64,000 nucleotides of DNA from an uncultured Spirochaetales bacterium (GTDB lineage Bacteria; Spirochaetota; Spirochaetia; Sphaerochaetales; Sphaerochaetaceae). The notes beneath the pieces are model-generated. The model did not search any database. It was not told where the DNA came from and worked only from the letters and a program-made list of their open reading frames with translations. Made by a program: the position numbers and the translations under genes. Below are positions 1 through 7,723 of the stretch, piece by piece (the stretch's first letter is position 1; every line of letters starts with the position of its first letter). The stretch covers positions 31,781 to 95,780 of the forward strand of contig CASDRY010000145.1 of NCBI GenBank assembly GCA_949283235.1, written 5' to 3'.

Positions 1-89
1 GGATTGTCATCAAGCGCTATTGCAAAGGCTAAATTATCTGAGAGACTTAGATTCTCAATAAGTTTTCTATCACTTTCCGGTATTTCCAA
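1..89 (-). CDS. N-terminus of an unknown protein (possibly Rpn/PD-(D/E)XK transposase family), cut by window edge
   Basis: Only the first 29 residues are inside the window. The frame is open from a TTG codon at 89-87 that follows a strong ribosome-binding site (AAGGAGG at about 96-102 on this strand). The peptide contains LSLSDNLAFAIALDDN, which resembles the LSDDFLFxxVMxD opening of Rpn-family recombination-promoting nucleases. That resemblance is weak on so few residues, so the family is a guess; the gene start itself is better supported. Confidence 0.45.
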   Translation of the reverse strand, partial: MEIPESDRKLIENLSLSDNLAFAIALDDN

Positions 90-224
90 AGCCAACCTCC
101 TTTTTCAGGTTCTATATATCTATACGCACTAGGCACCTGTTTTGGTCAGCTTTTTATGAAACATCATGATGGTCACTTGCTGTTTTAACTAGAGATCAAA
201 TCTCAAAGCAAGTCAGACATGCAT

Positions 225-252
225 AAAAAAGGATCTGGATTTCTCCAGACCC
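225..252 (-). terminator. Rho-independent terminator of the small secreted-protein gene
   Basis: Reading the minus strand, a 9-bp stem (GGGTCTGGA / TCCAGATCC, one G-T pair) closes a GAAA tetraloop and is followed by six T residues, just after the stop codon of the gene at 259-732. This is a textbook intrinsic terminator. Confidence 0.9.
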
Positions 253-258
253 TTGCAT

Positions 259-732
259 TTACTCTACCACGACCTGGTAAATTGTTGCTGTTCCGCCTCC
301 TGCGGATACTGTATAAGTTCCAGTCGCTTCAATTGGATATTCAATTGAAACTGTCACTCCATCTGCAGAGGTTCCTGTCAATGTTTCAGCTACTCCTGTA
401 TCGGAAGAAAGGAGAAGAGAAAGCTCCGTTCCATCCGATGGTGCAAGTGCTGTGATTTTGAGCGTTTCACCTTCGTTTGCAGAGAATGAGAGAAGGCTAT
501 CACCAGAGAGGGTAAGCATCTTTTCATATGCATTGCCATCTGCATCTACAGCAGAAGCAGAAGAAGTTACGACCTCTGCACTACCATTTCCGAGAACAAG
601 GGAGACATCTCCGATTGCTGTATCAGATGTGATAGCACCTAGCTGAAGATCATCCGCGCTGACATTTACAGCTGCGGAAAGAGTGAATCCGATTACTAGA
701 AGAGTACAAATCAATGCTGTGATTCTTTTCAT
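259..732 (-). CDS. Small secreted protein of unknown function
   Basis: The 157-residue product starts with a Sec signal peptide: Lys-Arg, then a hydrophobic run to about residue 20 and Ala-x-Ala-type cleavage options near residues 21-26. The mature part is acidic, rich in Ser, Thr, Gly and Ala, and looks like a small beta-rich domain (pattern of SLLSF..EGETLKITA and GTYTVSAGGG) similar in style to bacterial pre-peptidase or Ig-like ligand domains. No catalytic motif is visible. The start has a good ribosome-binding site (AAGGAG, 8 bases upstream) and the gene ends at a strong terminator, so it is a single-gene unit. Function is not recognised; export to the periplasm or outside is the only safe statement. 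Confidence 0.75.
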   Translation of the reverse strand: MKRITALICTLLVIGFTLSAAVNVSADDLQLGAITSDTAIGDVSLVLGNGSAEVVTSSASAVDADGNAYEKMLTLSGDSLLSFSANEGETLKITALAPSDGTELSLLLSSDTGVAETLTGTSADGVTVSIEYPIEATGTYTVSAGGGTATIYQVVVE

Positions 733-835
733 TTCTTTCTCCTTGCACTGGAGTATCAGAAATCAGCATGGAGAAAAGATGTATCAATGATGGTTATTTA
801 AAATTGAAATAATGATGAAATTGTGAAGGAAAGAA

Positions 836-912
836 AACAAAAACCGACCTCTGGAGCAAAGGATTCCAAGGTTTACACCCCACCGCTTAGTTCCATTCCA
901 AGTAAGCTTTTC
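836..912 (-). ncRNA. Candidate small RNA or terminated leader
   Basis: This non-coding stretch between rpsI and the secreted-protein gene has its own apparent transcription unit on the minus strand: TTTACA (946-941), a 16-base spacer, TATCTT (924-919), about 75 bases of sequence, then a hairpin (CCTTTG-CTC-CAGAGG, 862-848) followed by GG and a T-rich tract (843-836). The RNA would carry two near-copies of CTTGGAAT. No known RNA family was recognised. It could instead be an attenuator in front of the downstream gene. Confidence 0.3.
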
Positions 913-961
913 CAATCGAAGATAACAATAGAGAATTCTTTGTAAATGAAATGTAAAATGC

Positions 962-993
962 AAAAATAATGACCGATCTGAAAAGACCGGCCA
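962..993 (-). terminator. Terminator of the rplM-rpsI operon
   Basis: On the minus strand a 9-bp stem with two G-U pairs (TGGCCGGTC / GATCGGTCA, loop TTTTCA) is followed by TTATTTTT. It lies about 20 bases after the rpsI stop codon. Confidence 0.75.
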
Positions 994-1013
994 TGTAAGC
1001 TGAGATAAGTTTT

Positions 1014-1430
1014 TTATCTCTTTGAGAACTGGAAGCGTCTTCTTGCGCCTCTCTGTCCATACTTCTTTCTTTCGACCATTCTGGAATCTCTGGTCATATA
1101 GCCAGCTGCATGGAGAGCAGGACGAAGATCTGCATCGTAGTTTACAAGAGCTCTAGCAAGACCATGTCTGCAAGCCTCTGCCTGTGAGCAGATACCACCA
1201 CCAGCTACTGTGATAACGAGATCATACTTTCCAGTTGTCTCTGTTACCTCGAATGGCTGAAGAACCTTCGCTGCGTTGATTGCATCGACGAAGTACTCCT
1301 CAAGCTTCTTTCCGTTTACCTTAACCTGACCGTTACCTTCCCTGAGATATACTCTTGCAACGGAAGTCTTGCGGCGACCAACGCCGTGGCCGAGGTTGAT
1401 TGACTTGATATCTTCTTTCTTGGTAGCCAT
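1014..1430 (-). CDS. rpsI: 30S ribosomal protein S9
   Basis: The 138-residue protein is a clear S9. It has the VGRRKTSVARVYL segment near residues 17-30, the GGGICSQAEACRHGLARAL stretch in the middle, and the conserved basic tail ending KKYGQRGARRRFQFSKR, which reaches into the ribosomal P site. The start has AAGGAGAGG eight bases upstream. It lies 11 bases behind rplM, the usual bacterial L13-S9 pair, and shares its promoter and leader; a terminator follows it. The N-terminal extension of about 10 Lys-rich residues is slightly longer than in E. coli. Confidence 0.98.
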   Translation of the reverse strand: MATKKEDIKSINLGHGVGRRKTSVARVYLREGNGQVKVNGKKLEEYFVDAINAAKVLQPFEVTETTGKYDLVITVAGGGICSQAEACRHGLARALVNYDADLRPALHAAGYMTRDSRMVERKKYGQRGARRRFQFSKR

Positions 1431-1441
1431 TTCGCCTCTCC

Positions 1442-1870
1442 TTAAATCTCAACAGCAATTGGCTGCTGTGCCATGTGTGGGTGCTCAGCCCCTGCATAGA
1501 TCTTCACGTTTGTATAGAGCTTTCTTCCAAGTCTGTTGTTTGGAAGCATACCCTTTATAGCGTGCTCCATCGGATAGGTAGGCTTGCGTGCTACCATCTT
1601 TCCATACGGCTCAGCCTTGAGTCCGCCTGGATACATAGAGTGGCGATAATAAATCTTATCTTCCATCTTGTTGCCGGTGACTTTTGCCTTGGCTGCGTTG
1701 ATGATGATTACGTAATCACCGATTTCCTGGTGAGGAACGTACTCTGCTTTGTTCTTGCCTCTAAGGATGTATGCAGCCTCTGCAGCTACTCTTCCAAGTG
1801 GCTTTCCCTCTGCATCGATGAGATACCATTTTCTCTCAATCGACTGCGGTTTAATGAAAATAGTCTTCAT
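1442..1870 (-). CDS. rplM: 50S ribosomal protein L13
   Basis: This is L13, an early-assembling 23S rRNA binder. Recognisable segments are RKWYLIDAEGKPLGRVAAEAA near the N-terminus, LRGKNKAEY, the GDYVIIINAAK stretch, YYRHSMYPGGLK, and GMLPNNRLGRKLYTNVKIYAG near the end. The ATG at 1870 gives the standard MKTIF-type N-terminus and 142 residues; a longer reading from a TTG five codons upstream is possible but atypical. It is first in the operon with rpsI and is preceded by an unusually long untranslated leader. Confidence 0.97.
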   Translation of the reverse strand: MKTIFIKPQSIERKWYLIDAEGKPLGRVAAEAAYILRGKNKAEYVPHQEIGDYVIIINAAKAKVTGNKMEDKIYYRHSMYPGGLKAEPYGKMVARKPTYPMEHAIKGMLPNNRLGRKLYTNVKIYAGAEHPHMAQQPIAVEI

Positions 1871-2163
1871 AAACTCAACCTTCAATCATTTTCTCTAAGG
1901 TTTACCCTCTTCCCTACAGGAGCAAAGCACCCTTCAGGAACGCATCGATCCGGCTTATGGATCGGGAAAAATACAGTTCACCGAACCCTAAGGCTCTGAC
2001 AGCTTTTCTGGAGTTCCCGGGGAAAGGAAGATTTATTGAAGATTGCTCTTCGGCTCCTTCTAAGCGCAGAAATCCTCAAGATACCTGCATCATCCACTCA
2101 TGCGAGAGTGTGCGAAAACTCGCACAGCACTGCATTATATCGAAGAACATATTTCAATGTAAA
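1871..2163 (-). promoter_or_regulatory. rplM promoter and long structured 5' leader
   Basis: A promoter reads TTTACA (2163-2158), 18 bases, TATAAT (2139-2134), so transcription should begin near 2127. That leaves about 257 untranslated bases before L13. The leader opens with a perfect 7-bp hairpin (TGTGCGA / TCGCACA, 2126-2109) and holds a second one (CGATCC / GGATCG at about 1944-1965) plus GCAG/CTGC-type pairings. No coding potential is seen. Autoregulatory L13 leaders are known in other bacteria; equating this one with them is inference. Bases 2164-2244 show nothing else. Confidence 0.5.
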
Positions 2164-2244
2164 GATATATTCCAAAGAAAGCAAAAGGTAATAAGAACAG
2201 CTTTTCAGCTACCGCTTATGATAACCGAAAAGCAGATAAGATAA

Positions 2245-4452
2245 TCAGAGTTTTTCAAGAACCGCATAAGCTTCTATGAACTTGGCAGTTCTTTTTCCGA
2301 ACTCGATAGTCAGCACCCTGTTTCCGTTATTCTTCACCTCGATATTGCTTACAACGCCCTCTCCGTAATCAGGGCTTTTGACTCTGTCCCCCACTTTATA
2401 GGAACCTTCGGAATTGAGAACTTTCCTCCCGCTCTCCTGCTTCTTCCCGACAATATTTATCGAGGAAGCCCAGGAAGGAGTATTCTCATAATGCATTTCA
2501 TAGCGAGGTTTAGGAGTAACCTTGTATCCGGAATACCCCGCGGAGTACTGCATCGGATTTCTGATATACATCACATCCCCCGCAAGAAGATTCTCTGGAA
2601 TCTCTGAAAGAAATCGTGTAGCCCTATGATATTCAGTCCTGCCCCACATGCTTCTGCTTGTCGCAAATGAAAGATAGAGACTCTTACGTGCTCGAGTCAT
2701 TGCTACATAGAGAATTCTCCTCTCCTCTTCAATCCCTCGCTCATCCTCTGCAAGACGCCCAGGGATTATCTCATCCTCCATACCGACAACAAATACCCTA
2801 TCAAACTCAAGGCCCTTGGTATTATGCATCGTCATGAGGGTAACTCCCTCCTCATCCCTCGGATCATGATTTCCAAGTGTTGTCGTATCCAGGGTGAGCT
2901 TCTCAAGGAAAGCTGAAAGCGCCTCACGACCGCAGCCAGTCTCACTGAGAACCGTTATAAGCTGACCGAGGTTTTCCATACGTGTCTTTCTTATTGTCCT
3001 ATCGCTTTCTTTATTGTAATGATCGAAAATCTGGAACTCCTCCAGCGCTTTATTCATCAGATCTCCGAGATTCTCATCATCATCCAGCCTCTTCTCAGCA
3101 TTCTTCCATGCTGAGAGGAAAACCTGCGCGTTTGTCTTCACAGCTCCGCTGGATTCCCCGATGAAAGCTTCCAATGCTTTGAAATAATCATTATCTATAG
3201 CACTTATTCTCTCAACTTTTGCATCTCCGAGTCCCCTTGATGGCTTATTGATAATCCTTCTGAAACTGACTGTATCATTATGATTCATCAGGAGACGAAG
3301 TATTGAGAGCGCATCCTTTACTTCCTCTCGCTCATAGAATCTGAGAGCTCCAACAACTTTGTATGGAATTCTCATATCGGTGAAAACCTGCTCAAAGCTC
3401 TGGGACTGGGCATTTGTCCTATATAGAACTGCAGTGTTATCATAATCGGAAAGATTCTTTATAAGGGAAGCAACCCTCTCTGCTTCCGCTTTTCCAGAGA
3501 CACTTGCCATTACCGAAGGCTTAGCACCCTGCAGATCCTCTGCGCTTATCAGATCCTTCTTGTGTCTCTCCTTATTATGGGAGATAAGAGATGCCGATGC
3601 TGACAGTATCTGTGAAGTGGAACGATAGTTCTTCTCAAGCTTTATCTCTCTTACATTCGTGAACGAAGATGTGAATGTAAGGATATTCCTGATATCAGCA
3701 CCACGGAATGAGTAGATTGACTGATCATCATCTCCTACGACAACAAGCTGCGTGGAAGGACCTATGAGCGCTTTCAGGAATTCAAACTGCATTTTGTTTG
3801 AATCCTGATACTCATCAACGAGAATCATCCTGAAACGATTACGTACAGCATCTCCCGCTTCCGGGTGTTCAAGAAGAAGTTCAGTTGGTTTTGATATCAA
3901 ATCAGCAAAATCCGCATTACCAGAAAGAGAGAGCGCATCCTCATACTTTCTGAAAAGCGTTGAGAAATCATAATCAGGAAGAAGCTTATCAAGACCGGGA
4001 GAATCTGGAGTGAGGCCCTTGTCTTTCGCTTTGGAAATCGCCTTCACGACTTCTCTCAAAGACTTCTTATCAAGGGCAGAGACTGTAGATAGAAGCGAAA
4101 GCGAATCCGTATCATCATAGATACAGAATTCAGGAGAAAGCCCTACAAGAGTTCCATACCTACGCAGGAGATACGCTCCGAAGGAGTGGAATGTACGCAT
4201 TTCAAGTCCCGATAGATCGGTATCGGAGAGCATGGTCTCCACCCTGCCCTTCATCTCTGCCGCAGCTTTATTGGTGAATGTCACGGCAAGTATCTGATAA
4301 GGCTTATAGATTCCATTCTCAATAGCATAGGCAATCTTCGAAGTGATGGTCCTGGTCTTACCAGACCCCGCACAAGCCAGAATCAGGAGGTTATGCTCGA
4401 AATCAAGAACAGCCTCGCGCTGCTCATTATTCAGCTTAGCTAAATCAGTCAA
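2245..4452 (-). CDS. pcrA: UvrD/PcrA-family superfamily 1 DNA helicase
   Basis: A 3'-5' DNA helicase of about 735 residues. All SF1A motifs are present: Walker A (ACAGSGKTRT, near residue 30), DEYQDSN, GDDDQSIYSFRGAD, YRSTSQIL, TMHNTKGLEFDRVFVVGMED and LYVAMTRARKSL. The last 45 residues (GDRVKSPDYGEGVVSNIEVK onward) match the Tudor-like tail that links PcrA/UvrD to RNA polymerase, favouring PcrA/UvrD over Rep. The start chosen is TTG at 4452, six bases after AAGGAG and overlapping the rimO stop codon; an upstream ATG would run 68 bases into rimO. It is probably co-transcribed with rimO and serves in nucleotide excision and replication-fork repair. Confidence 0.93.
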   Translation of the reverse strand: MTDLAKLNNEQREAVLDFEHNLLILACAGSGKTRTITSKIAYAIENGIYKPYQILAVTFTNKAAAEMKGRVETMLSDTDLSGLEMRTFHSFGAYLLRRYGTLVGLSPEFCIYDDTDSLSLLSTVSALDKKSLREVVKAISKAKDKGLTPDSPGLDKLLPDYDFSTLFRKYEDALSLSGNADFADLISKPTELLLEHPEAGDAVRNRFRMILVDEYQDSNKMQFEFLKALIGPSTQLVVVGDDDQSIYSFRGADIRNILTFTSSFTNVREIKLEKNYRSTSQILSASASLISHNKERHKKDLISAEDLQGAKPSVMASVSGKAEAERVASLIKNLSDYDNTAVLYRTNAQSQSFEQVFTDMRIPYKVVGALRFYEREEVKDALSILRLLMNHNDTVSFRRIINKPSRGLGDAKVERISAIDNDYFKALEAFIGESSGAVKTNAQVFLSAWKNAEKRLDDDENLGDLMNKALEEFQIFDHYNKESDRTIRKTRMENLGQLITVLSETGCGREALSAFLEKLTLDTTTLGNHDPRDEEGVTLMTMHNTKGLEFDRVFVVGMEDEIIPGRLAEDERGIEEERRILYVAMTRARKSLYLSFATSRSMWGRTEYHRATRFLSEIPENLLAGDVMYIRNPMQYSAGYSGYKVTPKPRYEMHYENTPSWASSINIVGKKQESGRKVLNSEGSYKVGDRVKSPDYGEGVVSNIEVKNNGNRVLTIEFGKRTAKFIEAYAVLEKL

Positions 4453-5767
4453 TAAGAACTCCTTCGAGATCGACACCCCTCGTTCTTGTAATTCCAGCTC
4501 TGACTCTGTCACCAGGCTTCATGCCACGGCCCATCACAACTGTAAGGCCATCAACATCCGGGGCCTCTGCGTAAATTCTTCCTATAGCAAGATCCTCCCC
4601 TTCAACCTTCTCCTCTATGAGAACAGTGTATTCATGACCGACAAAACGCTGAAGCTGTTCCTGAGTTATTCTCTCCTGCACTTCCTCCAGCTCCTTCTGC
4701 CATTTCCTTGCTTTATTCTGAGCCTTCTGGTGCTCCTCTTCTGAACGCATATCATAGGCGAGAGTATCCTCTTCACGTGAATAGAGGAACGATCCCATCC
4801 AATCAAAGCGAGCGGCTTTTGTGAAAGAGAGAAGAGTATCGAATGCTTTCCTATCCTCTCCAGGGAATCCAAGCATAAGGGTTGTTCTTATAACAGCATC
4901 AGGAAGCGCTGTCCTGATTCTATCAAGAAGCGATAGATAGATTTCAGGAGAACCTGTTCGTTTCATAGCGCGAAGCACAACAGGATCCGCATGCTGGAAT
5001 GGGATATCAAAATAAGGAAGGATCTTCTTTCTCTCCTTGCAGAGTTCAATAAGGCCTTCAGGGAATGTATCAGGATGTATATAGAGCATTCTCAGGACAA
5101 AGTCCCCATCAAGGGATGAAAGCTTATCCATAAGCTCAACAAATCTGGAAGAGCCACCATCATCTGTGCCATACGCACCTAGATCCTGAGCAACGATATT
5201 TATCTCATAGATACCTTCGCTTATCAGTCTCTTAGCCTCCGCGATAACCTTATCCATCGGTCTGGATCTCAGACTTCCCCTGATTACAGGAATGGCACAG
5301 TATGAACATCTATGATTGCAGCCTTCGCTTATCTTAAGGTAGGCAGAACCAGGATAATTAAGGAGGATTTTTCTATCATCACGCTCTCTATCTGGATCAG
5401 GATACTCAGGGATCAGAAGCTTCTCCTTACCTGAAAGAATCTCAGGAAAGAGAGCAAGATCCCTGTTTCCGAAAATAGCATCAGCCTCTTCCAGCTCCAT
5501 TTCACGCCCATATCTTTCAGCAAGGCAACCTGCCATGATTATCCTTGCCTTAGGATTCTGCTCATGAAGCGCGAAGAATGTGTCTATAGACTCTTTCTTG
5601 GCACTTTCAATGAAGCCACAGGTATTAACAACAATAACATCGGCATCATCGACATTCTCTGTGATCTCATAACCGCTTTCAATTGCATATGAAAGAAGTA
5701 TCTCCGAATCCACCTGATTCTTGGCACAGCCAAGGCTTTCTATATATATCCGCATCTCAAGCGGCAT
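4445..5767 (-). CDS. rimO: Ribosomal protein S12 methylthiotransferase RimO
   Basis: A radical-SAM enzyme that adds a methylthio group to an Asp of ribosomal protein S12. An N-terminal UPF0004 domain (ESLGCAKNQVDSE, VNTCGFI with further Cys) supplies one [4Fe-4S] cluster. The radical-SAM core has CNHRCSYCAIPVIRGSLRSRP, which is the RimO rather than MiaB signature, and a TRAM domain closes the protein. It is 440 residues, the usual length. The start could be the ATG at 5767 or the one four codons later at 5755; neither has a ribosome-binding site. A perfect 14-bp palindrome lies just upstream. Confidence 0.94.
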   Translation of the reverse strand: MPLEMRIYIESLGCAKNQVDSEILLSYAIESGYEITENVDDADVIVVNTCGFIESAKKESIDTFFALHEQNPKARIIMAGCLAERYGREMELEEADAIFGNRDLALFPEILSGKEKLLIPEYPDPDRERDDRKILLNYPGSAYLKISEGCNHRCSYCAIPVIRGSLRSRPMDKVIAEAKRLISEGIYEINIVAQDLGAYGTDDGGSSRFVELMDKLSSLDGDFVLRMLYIHPDTFPEGLIELCKERKKILPYFDIPFQHADPVVLRAMKRTGSPEIYLSLLDRIRTALPDAVIRTTLMLGFPGEDRKAFDTLLSFTKAARFDWMGSFLYSREEDTLAYDMRSEEEHQKAQNKARKWQKELEEVQERITQEQLQRFVGHEYTVLIEEKVEGEDLAIGRIYAEAPDVDGLTVVMGRGMKPGDRVRAGITRTRGVDLEGVLID

Positions 5768-5775
5768 CGTATTCG

Positions 5776-5789
5776 ATAGCTTAAGCTAT
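5776..5789. promoter_or_regulatory. 14-bp perfect palindrome in the rimO/ABC divergent region
   Basis: ATAGCTTAAGCTAT is fully self-complementary. It sits 9 bases upstream of the rimO start and about 36 bases upstream of the -10 box of the ABC-ATPase operon, so one regulator could control both. A few such palindromes are expected by chance in 64 kb; only the position makes it notable. Confidence 0.35.
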
Positions 5790-5837
5790 TGCAAGATTCG
5801 CTTGCACCATGGAGGAAGGGAAGATACAATCCCGCAC

Positions 5838-6779
5838 ATGAGCAAGCTGTGCATAGAGAATCTCACCGTGACATTCGAAACTGATAGCGGAAGCGTAAAT
5901 GCGGTGGATGATGTCTCCTTCTCCTTACAGAAGGGAGAGATTCTCGGCATTGCGGGGGAATCAGGAAGCGGGAAGTCAACGATAGCATCATCAATTCTAG
6001 GCTTAGTGCATCCAGTATCTGGAAGGATCCTTTTTGATAACAGAAATCTCCTTTCTCTCAGCGAGAAAGAGATGGATGAGATAAGAGGGTGTCATATTTC
6101 CCTGATTGGTCAGGATCCGTCCTCATCTCTCAACCCTTTCAGAAGGATAGCTCCCCAGATAACAGATGTGCTTCGCGCGCACAGGAAGATGAAGAAAAGC
6201 GAAGCTGAAGAGAAAGCGATTGAAATGCTATCAAGAGCAGGAATGCAAGTTCCGGAAAAGGTCATGAAAGCCTATCCTCATCAGCTTTCGGGAGGAATGA
6301 AGCAGCGTGTCATGATTGCAATGGCACTTTCACAAGGAGCTGAGATACTTATAGCAGACGAACCAACATCATCACTGGATGTAACGATTCAGGCCCAGAT
6401 AATTACCCTCCTCAAAAAACTCAACAAAGAATTGGGGACATCGATTCTCTTCATCTCTCATAATCTTGAAGTGCTGGAAACGCTTGCTGATAGGATAATA
6501 ATCATGTATTCAGGGCGTATTGCGGAAATAGCAAATACAGAAGCTTTATTCTCAACGCCTCTTCATCCATATACAGAAGCACTGCTAGCCGCATCTCCAA
6601 AACCATTCAAGGTACCAAAACCTATCTCAGGGATTATGGAAAGGAACAAAGGGGATGCAAAAGGATGCTTATTCTCTGCAAGATGCCCAAGAAAAACTGA
6701 AAAATGCATCTTGAAAAAGCCCCCTCTTGCAAAACTCGGAGAGAGATATCTCGCATGCTGGGAGGCTAAAGATGAATGA
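5838..6779 (+). CDS. Oligo/dipeptide ABC transporter ATP-binding protein (DppD/OppD type)
   Basis: An ABC ATPase of 313 residues that would energise peptide or related solute import. It shows Walker A (GESGSGKST), signature LSGGMKQR, Walker B (ILIADEPTSSLD) and the H-loop. The C-terminal Cys-containing domain (GCLFSARCPRKTEKC, then PPLAKL) marks the OppD/DppD branch and in some members binds an iron-sulfur cluster. The ATG at 5838 sits 7 bases behind a TACAAT box with no nearby ribosome-binding site, suggesting a leaderless message. It overlaps the next gene by 8 bases. No permease or binding-protein gene is adjacent, so its partners must be elsewhere. Confidence 0.9.
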   Translation: MSKLCIENLTVTFETDSGSVNAVDDVSFSLQKGEILGIAGESGSGKSTIASSILGLVHPVSGRILFDNRNLLSLSEKEMDEIRGCHISLIGQDPSSSLNPFRRIAPQITDVLRAHRKMKKSEAEEKAIEMLSRAGMQVPEKVMKAYPHQLSGGMKQRVMIAMALSQGAEILIADEPTSSLDVTIQAQIITLLKKLNKELGTSILFISHNLEVLETLADRIIIMYSGRIAEIANTEALFSTPLHPYTEALLAASPKPFKVPKPISGIMERNKGDAKGCLFSARCPRKTEKCILKKPPLAKLGERYLACWEAKDE

Positions 6780-7722
6780 AAACCTCCTCAGTGTCAGAAA
6801 TCTCTCAAAATCCTTTGATAACGGAGTAAAAGCTCTCGATAACATCTCTTTCGATCTGGAAAGAGGAGAGATACTAGGAATCGTGGGAGAGTCTGGATGC
6901 GGCAAATCCACACTGCTGAGAATCATCTCTCATCTGATCTCGCCTTCATCAGGCTCTGTTCTTTTCAACGGAAAGGAAATGACAAATTGCAAGGGAAAGG
7001 AGCTTTTCGCGATGCGAAGGAATATCCAGATAGTGTTTCAGGACTCCTCTGCAGCGCTCGATACAAAGATGAGAATCGGAGATGCGATAGCTGAACCTCT
7101 TGTCATTTACTCCCGCAGATCTCTTCTCGATAAAAAGCTTTCAAAGTCTGAAATAAAGCAGAGAACCCTTTCTTTGATGAATGATGTAAGCCTCTCGGAA
7201 AGCCTTTATGACAGATATCCTTCAGAGCTCTCCGGAGGGGAGAAGCAAAGGGTTGGAATTGCAAGGGCAATGGCATTATCCCCTTCTCTCATACTCCTTG
7301 ATGAGCCTGTATCGGCACTGGATGTTTCCGTTGAAGCCCAGATCCTTTCACTGATTGATTCAATCAGGAGGGAAAGAGGAACTTCATTCATAATGGTCTC
7401 TCATGATCTTTCCGCGATAAGATCCATCTCTGATAGAATCCTCGTTATGTATCTTGGCAGGATTGTCGAGGAAGGCAGCAATGAAGATGTATCCCTTCGC
7501 CCTATTCATCCATATACAGAAGCGCTTCTCTCAGCCCTTCCATCATCCGGAAAAGAGCTTCTTCTGAAACAGGAAGAGGCAGAGAATATAAGCAAAGGCT
7601 GTCCATTCTTTCCAAGATGCGGTAAAAGAGAGAAGGAATGCAGCTGTATATTCCCTCCCTTGGTAACAGAAGAAAGAGGACACAAAGCATACTGCTTCCA
7701 TCAAAGGGAGAGCTTTTCCTGA
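6772..7722 (+). CDS. Oligo/dipeptide ABC transporter ATP-binding protein (DppF/OppF type)
   Basis: The second ATPase of the heterodimer, 316 residues. It has Walker A (GESGCGKST), Q-loop region IQIVFQDS, signature ELSGGEKQR, Walker B (LILLDEPVSALD) and the typical end GCPFFPRCGKREKEC with following Cys. The start at 6772 has GGGAGG eight bases upstream and overlaps the end of the preceding gene, so the two are translationally coupled. Together they should couple to a DppB/DppC-type permease pair not found in this window. The SprT-like gene follows after one base and is in the same operon. Confidence 0.9.
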   Translation: MNENLLSVRNLSKSFDNGVKALDNISFDLERGEILGIVGESGCGKSTLLRIISHLISPSSGSVLFNGKEMTNCKGKELFAMRRNIQIVFQDSSAALDTKMRIGDAIAEPLVIYSRRSLLDKKLSKSEIKQRTLSLMNDVSLSESLYDRYPSELSGGEKQRVGIARAMALSPSLILLDEPVSALDVSVEAQILSLIDSIRRERGTSFIMVSHDLSAIRSISDRILVMYLGRIVEEGSNEDVSLRPIHPYTEALLSALPSSGKELLLKQEEAENISKGCPFFPRCGKREKECSCIFPPLVTEERGHKAYCFHQRESFS

Positions 7723-7723
7723 T

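Noticed and set aside
2101..2140. TGTGCGA/TCGCACA hairpin as the pcrA or rplM terminator
   Set aside because: No T-tract follows on either strand and it lies just after the predicted rplM transcription start.
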